DNA of 64,000 nucleotides from Dolomedes plantarius (GCA_907164885.2 OU015492.1:194708724-194772723), one strand, 5' to 3'; shown: positions 24,608 to 36,190, counted from the first letter of the stretch. Translations and numbers: made by a program. The notes: a model not told the origin generated them from the sequence alone.

Positions 24608-25164
24608 TTAAGGCTGCTATGTACTGACCCCATTGGATTCGCTCACCTCAATGTTAACCTATGGAGAAAATTCGTCCATGGATTGCCGACTTGGATTGAA
24701 AGACTTAAAAAAAAAATTAACTCCGTCATAGAGAAAGAAATTTTACATTTGTGTCCAATTTTCGTTTTTTTTTTTAAAAATGTAATTAATATTTTAAAAT
24801 TTAAATTATTCGCTGAAAAATCTGGTATAGTGTGTTTTAAACGCTCATAAATTCCTTCGGTGGACGAAATTTATAAAATGGATCCTGTAGCGCTTTGCAG
24901 AAAAGTTCAGGCTATCTGACAATACCAATTTTATTTGACTATCAGCATTTATGTACCTGTAAATAGTTGACAAAAATATATTTTAAATAAAAAATTTGGG
25001 GGCAGAGGTTAACCCCCCTATAGAGAGAGAGCCATTACAATCCCTCAAAATGTCAATCCTAAGGGGGGGGGGAATTCTCAAACTGTCAACTGGACTCCTC
25101 CCACCACAGGAGTCTGCAAGAAGAGGAAAAGGGAATTTTTTTTCTTAGTACAGAGCAGCATTAA
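24608..25164. mobile_element. MITE with TTAA target, copy 1
   Basis: TTAA lies at 24608-24611 and 25161-25164. The inverted ends are ggctgctatgtact (left) and, reversed, tgctgctctgtact (right). An inverted second copy with about 80-90% similarity by eye lies at 33157-33727. TTAA targets are typical of piggyBac-type elements. No transposase is present, and the lysine-rich frame inside is meaningless. Confidence 0.85.
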
Positions 25165-25327
25165 TCCTTCGCCGAAATTTCAGCTGAAATATTGTAGTAA
25201 ATAATTGAATTAAGTTTATTATCCTTTAAGCACGGGGGGGGAAAACGTACAAGATCGCAATGTTGAACCTAAAAAAAATGCATGACGTTTAAAATGTAAT
25301 TTGGGCCTGAAGTGGGAACAATCAGTA

Positions 25328-25847
25328 CACCCATACCTCGCTTTACGGCCTAGATACGTTCCGCGGGAAAGTTGGCCGTAAAGCGAAAAGCCGTATAAAG
25401 AGTCAATTATTTTGATACAAACCCATACAAATTTAATTGGATCTGTTCCAATTTTTTATAAATAATATAGTTTTTAGTACATAAAGCATTTTATTCATTT
25501 TATTTCCTATAAAAATGCTTACATAAAAATAAAAGTACAAAACAATGTATTAATAAACGGAAATAAAAAAATAAACATATAAACAAAAAACAAAAGAAAT
25601 CACATGCACAGATGTACACATATAGTAAAAAAACATAAAATAAAATGTTTAAAAACTGTTTTAATGTGATGACGAACATTAACATGAAGAATCACTAAGC
25701 TATAATATGCTGCCGTTATCACTTTCCACTGTTGTGGCCGTATAACGAAATATTGTGAGCCGTAAATAGAAAAAAGTGCCTTAATTAAAAAAAGGCCGTT
25801 GTAGCGAAATGCCGTATAAAGAGCGGCCGTATAGCGAGGTATAGGTG
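25328..25847. mobile_element. Tigger-like MITE, 520 bp
   Basis: It is flanked by TA (25326-25327 and 25848-25849). The left end is cacccatacctcgctttacg, then 'gcc'. The right end, reversed, is cacctatacctcgctatacg, then 'gcc'. 'ATACCTCGCT' near the terminus is characteristic of Tigger/pogo elements. Sub-terminal 'gccgta(ta)aagag' words are repeated. No coding sequence. Confidence 0.88.
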
Positions 25848-25849
25848 TA

Positions 25850-26355
25850 GTTTTACGTACATTTATACATTCGATAGAAAGTAGCTCCGCTTGATATCGG
25901 TGATGGGAAATATTTGTTAAGTATTAAAGAGAGATCCTCATACCACCATGGTGAGACCTGAAGACTCTCTTACAGGTTTTGGAAGACTTATAAAGATATA
26001 AAACTTAAACACATTTTTTAAAATTCCCCTTACATGTATTGAACAACATCGTATTGCTGAAATTCAGATGTATATGTTAAAAGTATTCCAATATATATTC
26101 TAAAAGTCTGAGGAAATGATCCAGTAAATCAAGGTTTGTGCTTATATTTGACTGAAATATCCTGAATTATCTATCTCTCGAAAAGATAAATATTCGAAAC
26201 AAGAATTTGCGATCACTTAAGTTTCTCGATAGAGAGTTAAAGATTCGAGAATGATTATTAAAAATTCAAAATACTGCATTATTGTTATGATATGCTTTCT
26301 GCCTGAAGATAAAGGATATACCTTTTCAAAGTTAGTCATAGCTTTTAACTACATT
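25850..26355. other. Unassigned sequence
   Basis: Nothing recognised. Confidence 0.5.
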
Positions 26356-26769
26356 CCTATGGAATTTTAAGTTAAATGCCTATACCAGAGAAAAGTTGAA
26401 TATTTAAAAAAAAGAAAAAAAAAAGGAGGCAATTTCGATTATCCCAGTGAATGCTAGAAAAATAAATTTTTATATGAGTTATTAACAACGTAAGATAGAT
26501 TAGTGGTTTCCATTTTTTTCGAACTTGCATATAGTTTTGAAGCCATTTACATATGTTGCATCCTATGGAATTTTAAGTTAAATGCCTATACCAGAGAAAA
26601 GTTGAATATTTAAAAAAAAGAAAAAAAAGGAGGCAATTTCGATTATCCCAGTGAATGCTAGAAAAATAAATTTTTATATGAGTTATTAACAACGTAAGAT
26701 AGATTAGTGGTTGTCCATTTTTTTCGAACTTGCATATAGTTTTGAAGCCATTTACATATGTTGCATCCT
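26356..26769. repeat. 206-bp perfect-looking tandem duplication
   Basis: The unit 26356-26561 is repeated at 26562 to about 26769, starting 'cctatggaattttaagttaa' each time. Only A-run length and one or two bases differ, so it is recent. The 79-codon minus frame over copy 2 is not a gene. Confidence 0.95.
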
Positions 26770-26852
26770 TCTTGCGAGCAATAGCTTTTGCAAACAATAT
26801 AGTTGGTACCATTTCAAATTGATGGATTTAGTGGGCAGTTATGTAATACCAT

Positions 26853-26925
26853 AAGAGGTTGGTTGGTTCTTTTGGAACACTACAATCGTTATTTGTTATA
26901 CGTGTGGATTGGAAAAAGATTAAAA
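26853..26925 (-). mobile_element. SINE family 1, 3' fragment
   Basis: 'gaggttggttggttcttttg' then 'gaacactac...ttgttatacgtg' matches the distal body of the 21215-21388 SINE ('gattggtgtggtttggagca', 'ttgctacacgagg'). The tRNA head is absent. Confidence 0.6.
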
Positions 26926-26992
26926 GGAAATGAATAAGGCATTTTTACATTAAAAACTAGTAAGAAATCACTCCAAGTTCATACAGTGTCGA

Positions 26993-27001
26993 TTATATAT
27001 A

Positions 27002-27048
<47 letters not shown>

Positions 27049-27457
27049 GCTTGTCTGTTTGTTTGTCCGCTATAGAATCATAGACTATTTCACCCACCGG
27101 GACCAAATTCGACACAGTTAATGTTTAGGACCCAAGAAACTTAAATCAGGAAAAACGAAATTTGGGGTTCAATTAGTTTTTTTAAAATTAATTTTTTAAT
27201 GATTTTTGTGCCCCTAAGTGCACCTCTTAAATGTGGATACAGCCCCTTCAACACAACCAGTCTAATTCGATACGCGGGGGAAAAGAGGTTTGTTCTGAGG
27301 GGTGGTTTGAGAGTTTGTCTGGGGGTGACGGGAGGGGGGAGGGCGAAGTGTTTATTTTGTGGGGGGGGGGAGGGTGCAGCCCAGCATTTTTTTGAAGCAA
27401 TGCATGAAAAATTTTACATCTATATATCTACCGGGCAACGCCGGGCAATAATGCTAG
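26993..27457 (+). mobile_element. Non-autonomous Helitron, third family
   Basis: The 3' end is ctaccgggcaacgccgggca followed by 'ataatgctag' and T, a classic GC hairpin plus CTAG. The 5' part reads (TA)n then 'aaaagagcttgtctgtttgt' and 'ttgtccgctatagaatc', as in many animal Helitrons. The true 5'-TC is blurred by the TA microsatellite (27001-27042). The 93-codon frame 27199-27480 is a by-product of G-runs. Confidence 0.8.
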
Positions 27458-27489
27458 TATATATATATATATATATATAAACTTAAACA

Positions 27490-28057
27490 CAGGATGAGGC
27501 AAAAGTTCATACAAACTTTAAAATTCATAAAAAAAGGAAGAAATTATGATAAAGAAGTGCGGTTTGCAAGAGAGGGCTCACAAGGAAGTCAGATTTTTTT
27601 AGCGGCAACAACAACAACAAAAAAAAAAAAGTTAAAAAAGTCACTAGATGACGCTGACATGCGAGAGACTCAGCAGAATTATGCAAATCAATCTTGCAAT
27701 GAAAGACCGTGTTACACGAGGATTTCCCAATCGTTTTCAGAATGTTATCCTTACACGATCAAGCGCTGTTGGTCCAGCTTAGTTGAGTCCCTTAGTTGTG
27801 TCGTACAATGTTCTGGAGGCCATGGTGAACAATTGTTATAGAAAGAATAAATGAATGGAACGTACTGTCATCCTGTTCATTGTGTTTCGGGTCGTCAGCG
27901 CCCTCTACCAGTGATTTTTTAACTAATTTTTATTTTGCTGCTAAAGAAAAAATTCGACTTCCTTGCGAGCCTTTTCTTGCAAACGACACTTCTTTATCCT
28001 AATTTCTTCCTTTTTTTATGAATTTTTAAAGTTTTCAAGAACTTTTGGCTCACCCTA
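27490..28057. mobile_element. TIR transposon with about 115-bp inverted ends
   Basis: The left end 'aggatgaggcaaaagttcat' continues through 'aaaaaggaagaaattatgat' to 'gctcacaaggaagtc'. The right end is the inverse of the same text ('gacttccttgcgagc' to 'acttttggctcaccct'). TA-rich flanks fit a Tc1/mariner-type target. The interior may hold a decayed transposase tail: the frame ending at 27841 finishes 'CVVQCSGGHGEQLL', like the '..C....GGHFE.LL' end of some Tc1/mariner proteins. The full transposase is missing. Confidence 0.8.
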
Positions 28058-28093
28058 TATATGCATAACCCATAACCCTATATATGTTGACAT

Positions 28094-28726
28094 CAGGGGT
28101 GGCCAACCTTTTTGGGAAGAATGCCACTATCTGATAAAAAAATATGCGTGCCACTTCCAACTTTTCCAAGATACAAAAAATATAAAAAGGTGAAAAAATG
28201 TTATTTATAGGCTGATTTTGGGATTTTTACACAAATAGCACATTTTTTTATCTGAGTAGTGGCGATTTAAAATATAATATAATAAATAAAACAAAAGTAC
28301 AAACTTAGGCGGTTTTATTGTTAATAAACATTTTTAAAGGTTCAGTCAGTTAGGTTATGTATAAAATAAAGTGAATAACTTGAAACATTTAATTCTAAAT
28401 AATTATTGAACAGTCAGTACTTAATTAATGTGGCTTTTGAATTCGTAGTTTTTTACCAAGTCATCTATATTAGGATTAGTACTTGAAGATAACAAAATTA
28501 GGTGTTTTAGGTGCATATCAGTTAATCTTGGTCGATATTTTGATTTTATTATCTTCATAATAGAAAACATTTATTAAAAAAATTTTGACAAATTATTATT
28601 TTTTCACAATTTTGACAAATTATTAACTTTTCAAATTTCTTAATTTTTCAATAAGTCTCCGCGTTCCACTGTTAAAACTCCGCCGTGCCACACTGTGGCA
28701 CGCGTGCCGCGGGTTGGCCACCCCTG
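28094..28726 (-). mobile_element. hAT element, 633 bp, exact target duplication
   Basis: GTTGACAT lies at 28086-28093 and at 28727-28734. The inverted ends are CAGGGGTGGCCAACC (left) and GGTTGGCCACCCCTG (right), a textbook hAT terminus. Subterminal 'gtgccac' words are repeated. Only the last part of a transposase remains, on the minus strand. Confidence 0.93.
28421..28575 (-). pseudogene. hAT transposase C-terminus remnant
   Basis: The minus strand reads 'FSIMKIIKSKYRPRLTDMHL', then 'KHLILLSSSTNPNIDDLV', then 'KNYEFKSHIN' and a stop at 28421-28423. 'FS.MK..KS.YR.RLTD.HL' is the hAT dimerisation signature. The catalytic domain is deleted. It belongs to the same broad group as the fragment at 4791-5549 but is a different element. 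Confidence 0.85.
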
Positions 28727-28734
28727 GTTGACAT

Positions 28735-31635
28735 GCATAACTTTTTCCACCATTGTTCAATTTTTTTCGAGCACCTTTAAGAGCCCTTGGGTGCATGTGT
28801 ACTTTAAGTCAGAAGCAGGCAATAAAATGCAGAGATAGTTGATAAAAGGGCCAAGAAGAAACACACGGCTTAAATTCGTCAGCTATCGCTAAAATTACGT
28901 TAAAATACGGAATCAATGTCATTAATAAGAGAAAAATAATAAAAACTCGTATTAAACATAAAAAATGCATTAAAGAGGAGTGTAAATCAAAGAACCATAC
29001 ACTAAAATAAAAAGGACCGGTAAGAAAAATTTAACAAATATCATGATGGGGGTTGAGGGGTTGGAAGTGAACAGGACGTAAATTTTGGAGAATACCACAG
29101 TTTTTTTCACTCTAAAAACAACTCAAAAATAGCGTGATGAAATTTAATGGATGCCGAAAAAAAAAGAGCATTTTTCTCTTCCAAAATCAGAGAACTCTAC
29201 CCCCTTTGAGACACAAATAATATATAAAAAAAATAATCGTCTCACGCTTTGCATAACAAAACACTGGTGAATATCGTGATCTAACCTCATCACGATTCCC
29301 ATAATGACATGCATTCAACGTGATAACAAAGCAGCACAAACGGCGAGATTAAAAGTGGAAAGAAAAAAACTAAAAAAAAAAACGTGGATATAGTATTCTT
29401 GATTAGCTCTTATTCAATTCACTTTTTCATGCTCTTGATTGCGGAGAAACGGTGCTCAAATCCGCAGCCTTCACTTTTCCCTACAACTGAACGCTCAATT
29501 CCCTGTTTTTTCCCCCCTTTTGTTTAGAAAAGCTGTTTCCACGAGAGCAAAATGCATTTTAAACGACAAGAAAATAATAATGAAAAAAAGCAAAAATAAA
29601 AACTGCGCCAACCGCTGTAATAATGGGAACTCCAAGTTTATAAAGAAGCCATAAAAAGGAGAAAAACATTTAAACTCGAAAGGAATAAAAAAAAGAGGAA
29701 GAAAGATGATAATAATAATAAGACGGAAGAAAAAGTGACTCAGAAAAAGATGGAAATTTCAAGAGAAAAGCGGTAGAGAATTTCAATCGGTCTTTCTTTC
29801 CCGCGTGAAAGTTCATTTTTCTGCATGTGTCTTGGCAGAACGAATCCAAATAACGTAAAAGAGAGTTAAAATAGAAAAAAAAAATGAAGGAGTAAATTCA
29901 CGACACAGCGCGACTGCAGAAGCTCATTTTGAATGAAGCCGGAACGACTACAAATTGCTCTCGCATAAAACGGGATGGGTGAAAAATGCTATATGCACAA
30001 GAGTTCCCATTTTTGTCCACCACGTATGGAATCACCGCTTTTGTTATCTTCTACGTTATGCATGAAAAATAAACCGCGGCTAAAATAATACACAATCTGG
30101 TCTACACGAAGAAACATAAAACTTCTTCCTACGTCTGATTATAAACATTAGCAGTGGAAAAACTTCTAGAAAATCTACTTTTGTAAGAATATTTTCCCGG
30201 TATGGTCAGCAATACGTGTAATTGGTCTCCCTGGTCCTTATTACTTTAAAGGATACATACGGATAATACGAGACTTACAGTCATTATCCACATTTAAGTT
30301 CCGAGTTGGATATTTGTGAAGCGTCAGATTTAGCAAAATAGACAATCTTGCCTTTTCTGCTAAGGCAGTTGCTTGCTTTGCTTTTCCACTTGGTGAAGAG
30401 TGAAAAATTTATTTGAAACTTAAAAGTCCTTTTAGGCGGTATCGTCTCATTTACAGAAAAGTTCAAGGACTAATCAAATGAAAGTGAGCCATGGTGATTA
30501 TGTCAGAATATATAACCTTCATGTCAAAATAAAGACCTCCAACATTCGTCTCACAAACTATATCGGTGATTACAAGCTCTTAAAAGAGTGGTCAGAATTG
30601 AGGTAACTCCTCCTGGTACATCAGAGTTCGAAGCACATCCGCGACTCCTCAGCAACATTTTCAATTTACCCGACAATTTGGAAGCTACAGTTTTCTAGGT
30701 TGGAAAGTTCTAAATGTTAAAAGGTCGTGCAAATCTTTACTTGAACTTATACTGCGTTTTTACGGCCGCATTAGCCGTTGAGCACTGACATGCATACGCA
30801 TTGACTCTAAGCCAAGACGTTGCTTTGCGTAGGTTTTGCAGCGCACCAGAATGACTTGAGGAATTGAACTTAGAGACTTGAAGAATGACTTAAGAATAGC
30901 CAACAAGTCTTTGTTGCCCCCCCCCCCCAAAAAAAAAAAAATGTCGACAACTGATACTTTCAGACATTATAGCTTTCGGGCACTGTCATTCAATTTTAAC
31001 AGAGTAACATTATAATTAATTTTTATTACTAGCAGTAGTAAACTGTAGATTGTTAAGAAGCATTGTGCCTGGTATTGAACTGACATTACCTAACTGAATT
31101 TTTGAATAAACATGACACATACTGAAGTGGACCTGCCAAAACCGTAACAATTCAAACTGAAGTTTAGCAAAATTTATTTCTTAGATTGTTTCAAAACTCA
31201 TTATATTTTTCGAACTTTGAGGGTCATATCAAACTAATATTTAATCAAGGTTCAATTATTTTCATGTATGAGAGTGTAAAAAGAAAAAAAATTAACATAG
31301 TTTAATTGTTACTTTATGAGTTGAAATACCAGTAAAAGCTATCAGATAATGCTTAACTTCAATGAAAACTTAATTCAATATTATAACGTTCCAAAACATA
31401 TTTATAATTTATAACATTATTTTTAAATACTTATGCAAGAAAACAGACGTAATTTATCAATAAAAATGGAGCAACACATGTTTTTAGACGTTTGAAATTT
31501 GTATATTTTATATGTACTAATTTGAATGGATAATAATGCATAAAATAATCACAAAAGGACTGCATACAGATAAGTGGGTGAGAATATCTAAAAACTTTGC
31601 TTATTGGAATGCATTTGCAATCTAATGTCATATAT
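28735..31635. other. Unique sequence, no gene recognised
   Basis: Repeat-poor except for a C-run then A-run at about 30917-30943. The 29440-30060 part is less AT-rich. Frames at 29439-29654 (+), 30284-30466 (-) and 31431-31631 (-) show no known motif. Confidence 0.45.
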
Positions 31636-32546
31636 CAGAGGTGCCAAAACTTTCTAAGATGATGGACCCTCTTTTATGAAATTTTTTGCAGCGAATCTTT
31701 CTCTCGCCTACTATTGCTATTTAGCCTTTCATAAACTGCAGTCATAATATGCATTTTTTAACCTTAAAAACATTTATATTTTTCAATAAAACTATTGAAT
31801 TTTTAATGATCTTAATTCAGAAATTTCATATTAGCAAATCCTCCGTTTAAAAAAGTGAACATTCAGGTATTTAACATGGAATTTTTAAGGTTGCTGTGTA
31901 ACAAATGATATGTTTTCGGTACAATATGATAGGTAACATCAGCTCTATTTCATGTGTTGACTCTCAAAGCCTGCTTTACATTCAGATAGGAAACATCAGT
32001 TCAGTGCTTGTCGCATTGATTCCCAAAGCCTGTTCCGAATTCAGTCAATACAAGGCCATATCTCTTAAAATTTTGCCATTTCAATGAAAGGCAATGTCGG
32101 TAAAACACTTTTTAACCTCAAATATCAAGCAATGTCAGTTAAGTAATTGATGCAAAGATCCTCAAATAATGTGATACACTCAGTTGTAGTTTGTCTTTAT
32201 TCATAGCTCCACAGAGAAAGCTAGCTTGAAAAGATAAGTTGTGCAAAAGGGAAATGCATACATCATGGCTTTCTCTCATCATTTTGGTTGAATACTTTTC
32301 ACCAATCACCAAAATATAAGGCAGACTGTTTGAGAACATTTCCTTGGGAAACTATCATGCGTTAAGTAAATGTATTCTCCAGGGAAATCAAATTTTTATT
32401 TCATGAATATATTTTCGCAGCTAAATAAGCCTGTAATCCAGCTTTTAAAAGATTCTGGCTGAAGAAAAAACCTCATCACCCCTGAACTCCATACTATTTT
32501 CTGACTAGTCCCCTAGGGTCCGGGGATAACAGCTTCGGAACCACCG
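31636..32546. mobile_element. Old hAT-like element, about 0.9 kb
   Basis: The left end is cagaggtgccaaaactttct, then 'aagatgatggaccctctttt'. The right end, reversed, is cggtggttccgaagctgtta, then 'tccccggaccctag'. 'CAG.GGT.CC..A.CT' plus 'ggaccc' is typical of hAT (Charlie-like) ends. The 8-bp flanks TCATATAT and TCTTAAAT agree at 6 of 8 positions. Internal frames (31905-32087 +, 32139-32339 -) are not recognisable as transposase. Confidence 0.6.
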
Positions 32547-32624
32547 TCTTAAATAGCATTTACAAAAAGATATTTACAATTCTTAGAACAATAAGAATTT
32601 GCATTTTCTAGAGACATCGAATGC

Positions 32625-32703
<79 letters not shown>

Positions 32704-32864
32704 GTGTGTGTGTGTTGCTATAGAACGACTAACTGTGAGTGGCTCTAAGGTTTCAACTTTTTAGATAACTGTATCAATAATTTTTCCGGTAATGATTGAT
32801 AATTCTCACTCTTTAGAATGGGTGGAGAGAATCAGGTGGGTTAAACAATGTTTCATTCTAACAA
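32547..32864. repeat. Spacer containing a (TA)n/(TG)n microsatellite
   Basis: The tract occupies about 32635-32716. The rest is featureless. Confidence 0.85.
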
Positions 32865-32985
32865 TTAAATTATCCTTCTTACCTCTCCGTAAGCCCCCTG
32901 GGAGTGCTCGATCAAAATTGAGGTGGCACCAAAGAGTAATGCTAACTTACCTGTATGGTGCTCCCAGATAAAAAGTAGTCAATTT
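32865..32985 (+). mobile_element. SINE family 2, internal fragment
   Basis: 'gtgctcgatcaaaattgagg' then 'tggcacc' matches 'tagctcggtcgaaattgagg' then 'tggcacg' of the SINE at 58239. Further matching words follow ('taacttacctgtatggtgct' against 'ccaacccttgtgctgcc'). The tRNA head is absent. Confidence 0.55.
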
Positions 32986-33156
32986 TTCCGAGGTATAATG
33001 TGTAAATGTCTCGGGAAAAGTGCCTCTGCATTAGCCCCCCCCCCCCATGGGAAAAAAAGTCTGCATAAGGGATATCTCCCTCTCTCTCTGTGTTTCATGC
33101 AATTTTTTTTTATCGTATAATTTCCCTACTCATTTTGAATTAGAAATCATTTAGTT

Positions 33157-33727
33157 TTAAGGCTGCTATGTACTAAGAAAAAAAAATCGCATTTCCCTTT
33201 TCCTCTTCTTGAAGACTCTTGTGGTGGGAGGAGTCCAGTTGACAGTTCGAGAATTCCACCCCCCCCCTTAGGATTGACATTTTGAGGAATTGTAATGGCT
33301 CTCTCTCTATAGGGAGGAGGGTGAAGCGCTGAACCCAAATTTTTTTTATTTAAAATATATTTTGACAACTATTTACAGGTACATAAATGCTGATAATCAA
33401 ATAAAATTGGTATTGTCATATAGCCTGAAATTTTCTGCAAAGCGCTACAGGATTCATTTTATAAATTTCGTCTATCGAAGGAATTTATGAGCGTTTAAAA
33501 CACACTATACCAGATTTTTCCCCGAATAATTTGAATTTTAAAATATTAATTGCATTTTTAAAAAAAAACGAAAAATGGACACAAATGTAAAATTTCTTTC
33601 TCTATGACGCAGTACATATATTTTTTTTAAATCTTTGAATCCAAGTCGACAATCCGTGGACAAATTTCCTCCATAGGTTAACATTGAGGTGAGCGAATCC
33701 AATGGGGTTAGTACATAGAAGTCTTAA
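33157..33727. mobile_element. MITE with TTAA target, copy 2 (inverted)
   Basis: TTAA lies at 33157-33160 and 33724-33727. The ends are ggctgctatgtactaag and, reversed, gacttctatgtactaac. The whole element is colinear with the reverse complement of 24608-25164, including 'gcgctacagga' and 'acaggtacataaatgctgat'. The minus frame at 33147-33368 is inside the MITE and is not a gene. Confidence 0.87.
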
Positions 33728-34054
33728 CCTCTGTGTTGTGATTCACTAAAATTTGAAGAGGAATTCTACTTTCGAAATGTGCGCGCTTTAGAGGCTGCGG
33801 AAATATGAGGAGTCTAGGTCAATGAGGCCCGTCTATTTTTGCCGGGAGTGCTGGATATGCCTGTCTGTGGAAGTGGATCTTTGTACAAGGATGTGTAACA
33901 TGCAATTTTCCCCAATCTCTCTTTATGGCTTGAATTGTCTTTAAACCAGAAAATTACACATAAGAATGCCCCTCTTTTGTTGGTTATACTTTTTACATTT
34001 CTGTTCCTCTAAAATGTAATTTAAATTTTTAAGAACCATTATATTTTGATCATA
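33728..34054. other. Short spacer, nothing recognised
   Basis: No repeat or gene seen. Confidence 0.5.
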
Positions 34055-34062
34055 TTTTATAT

Positions 34063-34203
34063 CAGTGGCGCACCAGGGGGGGGGGGGAGGAGGAGGAAGG
34101 GTCCTTGCCCCCAAAAGAAATAGAAATTTCATTATAAATATTTTTATCCATCCATTCAACTTGCCCCCCCCCCCCCCAAGATTAAACCCTGGGTGCGCCA
34201 CTG
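34063..34203. mobile_element. 141-bp hAT-type MITE with G/C-run arms
   Basis: TTTTATAT lies at 34055-34062 and at 34204-34211 (exact 8 bp). The ends are CAGTGGCGCACCAGGGGG and CCCTGGGTGCGCCACTG. The two glycine/proline-rich frames across it come from the G and C runs. Confidence 0.9.
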
Positions 34204-34211
34204 TTTTATAT

Positions 34212-34911
34212 TGTTATGCCATATTTAATGCAATTTATTTCTCTGTGAATTATTTTTAAAAAAAGGTTACCTGTAAAATTAGTAAATTAAGGTAAGCTGA
34301 CTATTTACACTTAGAAAATAATTAAATATGAAAAGTATAATTTCACTCTCGCGTTTACCTAGTAAATATCATAATTGGGTTGAAAGATTAGTTCATAAGC
34401 TTTCACGAACATAAATCACACAGTGCGTGAGACCGGCGTAACATATGAACAAGTGGATATATGATGTGACTCCAACCTTCCTGAGCATTATTAACACTGA
34501 ATGATAATTAATCCAAAGAACATCTTAGGGGTTAGGTGCATAAATTTTGCTTGGATGACTGCGATACGGTGGGGGGAAAATTATGTCATTATTTACCACT
34601 GAAATTCAAGATAGCAACGAAATATGCAGCGGCAGATAAAAATCATAATGGAACTGACAGAGAATTAGAAATAAAGCGCAATTCTCACATACCAATAAAA
34701 TTAATAGCGTTATATTTATTCCATTACCGTTTTCAGCTGTTGTTAAATATTGCCGCATGATTTTTCAACCGCAAAATATTTAATGAATTCAATTATCTCT
34801 TCGAAGCATATATAAGTTTGTTACTCAGCAACGATTTTATTCTAAATAAGCTCATATTCTAAATAAGCTCCATTCATAAGATTCTGGTTTATAAGTTTTT
34901 TTTTCTCAATT
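34212..34911. other. Unassigned sequence
   Basis: Nothing recognised apart from a small 'ataagctc' duplication at about 34847-34872. Confidence 0.5.
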
Positions 34912-35030
34912 ATACCTTATTTACTCGTGTATAGGCAGCGTGCGTGTATAAGACACACCTGAATTTTGAGACAACATTTTGGGAATTTTTATTTCTGAAT
35001 TCCGTTGTAGATTCAAAGTAGCATTGTTCT

Positions 35031-35422
35031 GCGAAATGTAGCAATGTCGTATATTCCTTAGAGTTCAATGCTCGCCTAACAATATCAGGTGCAGCCTTAG
35101 CTGATGGTGATGAAACTACAGTGTAAAAAAAGAGGATTATATATATTCTATTACACTTAAGCATTATTTCGAACGATGACAAACTCTTGGGAATTCAAAA
35201 GAGTTTTATTAAATAGTCCTAACATGCGCGAAATGTAGCAATGTCGTATATTCCTTACAGTTCAATGCTCGCCTAACAATATCAGGTACAGCCTTAGCTG
35301 ATGGTGATGAAACTACAGTGTAAAAAAAGAGGATTATATATATATATTCTATTACACTTAAGCATTATTTCGAACGACGACAAACTCTTGGGAATTCAAA
35401 AGAGTTTTATTAAATAGTCCTA
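35031..35422. repeat. 195-bp tandem duplication inside the outer element
   Basis: 35031-35222 is repeated at 35228-35422 ('gcgaaatgtagcaatgtcgt' to 'attaaatagtccta') with only a few differences. The mariner starts exactly where the second copy ends. Confidence 0.93.
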
Positions 35423-36190
35423 AGGTGCGCCCATAAAGTAAGCGGACAATTTTTTATAAATAAGAAAAATATTACTCACCTTCAAATAAATTTATCTCCT
35501 TCAAAATAATCGCCAAAGGAGCCTATACAATTTTTCCAACGTTTCTTCAAGTCCACCGAAACACTGTTTATAGACGTTGGAACAAACCGTTCGCAAAATA
35601 CGCGTAACATTTATTTTAATATCCGAGACGTTTTCAAATCTCTGTCCTTTCATGGCCATCTTAAGCTTTGGAAAAAAGGAAAAAAATTAGCTGGCAATAA
35701 GTCGGAAGAATATGGTGGGTGATTTATCACTGTACTTGAAAGCTTAGCAAGATATGCTGTACAGAAATTGCTGTATGGGGTCTAGCATTATCGTGTAAAA
35801 GAAACCATTGCCCAGAATCAAACAGTTCCTTCCTAACTCGCCTTATCCTGTTTCTTAATCAAAAAAGCCCCTCCTTGTAAAAATTATGATTAATTGTTTG
35901 ATTTTCAGGAAAAAAAATTCGTGGTGAATAAGTCCTTTGTAATCAAAAAATGCAAAATCCATGAAGGGACAGAGATTTGAAAACGTCTCGGATATTAAAT
36001 CAAATGTTGCGTATTTTGCGAGCGGTTAGTTCCAACGCCTATAAACAGTGTTTCGATGACTTGAAGAAACGTTGGAAAAAATTTATAGAATCCATTGGCG
36101 ATTATTTTGAAGGAGATAAATTTATTTGAAGGTGAGTAATATTTTTCTTATTTACAAAAAAAATTGTTCGGTTACTCTATGGGCGCACCT
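35423..36190 (-). mobile_element. Palindromic mariner with two transposase 3' ends
   Basis: Both ends read AGGTGCGCCCATAAAGTAAG-like text pointing inward ('aggtgcgcccataaagtaag' left; reversed right 'aggtgcgcccatagagtaac'). The inverse match extends over 230 bp, far beyond a normal mariner terminus of about 30 bp. Each arm is the 3' end of the same element, including the transposase C-terminus. The left arm continues into the transposase core on the minus strand. The right arm replaces the missing 5' half. A TA lies at 35421-35422. Confidence 0.9.
35482..35950 (-). pseudogene. mariner transposase, C-terminal two-thirds, broken
   Basis: On the minus strand: 'FPENQTINHNFYKE', 'RRVRKELFDSGQWFLLHDNA', 'RPHTAISVQHILL', a shift, 'INHPPYSSDLLPANF', a further shift, 'KGQRFENVSDI' and finally 'LKKRWKNCIGSFGDYFEGDK' before the stop at 35482-35484. 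HDNARPH and HPPYS.DL..A carry the second and third catalytic aspartates of D,D34D mariners. At least two frameshifts and stops are present, and the first aspartate and DNA-binding domain are gone. The same C-terminal text ('RWKKFIESIGDYFEGDKFI') occurs on the plus strand ending at about 36129. Confidence 0.9.

Noticed and set aside
24587..24850. 87-codon Lys/Phe-rich frame
   Set aside because: It sits mostly inside the TTAA-target MITE, and the same region in the second copy is not open.
26356..26769. CRISPR or other regular spacer array
   Set aside because: The tandem repeats here and elsewhere are duplications or minisatellites without unique spacers, and the DNA is eukaryotic.
27199..27480. 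93-codon frame
   Set aside because: It lies wholly inside a Helitron with G-runs and shows no Rep or helicase motif.
33941..34259. Gly- and Pro-rich frames on opposite strands
   Set aside because: They come from the G and C runs of a 141-bp hAT-type MITE.
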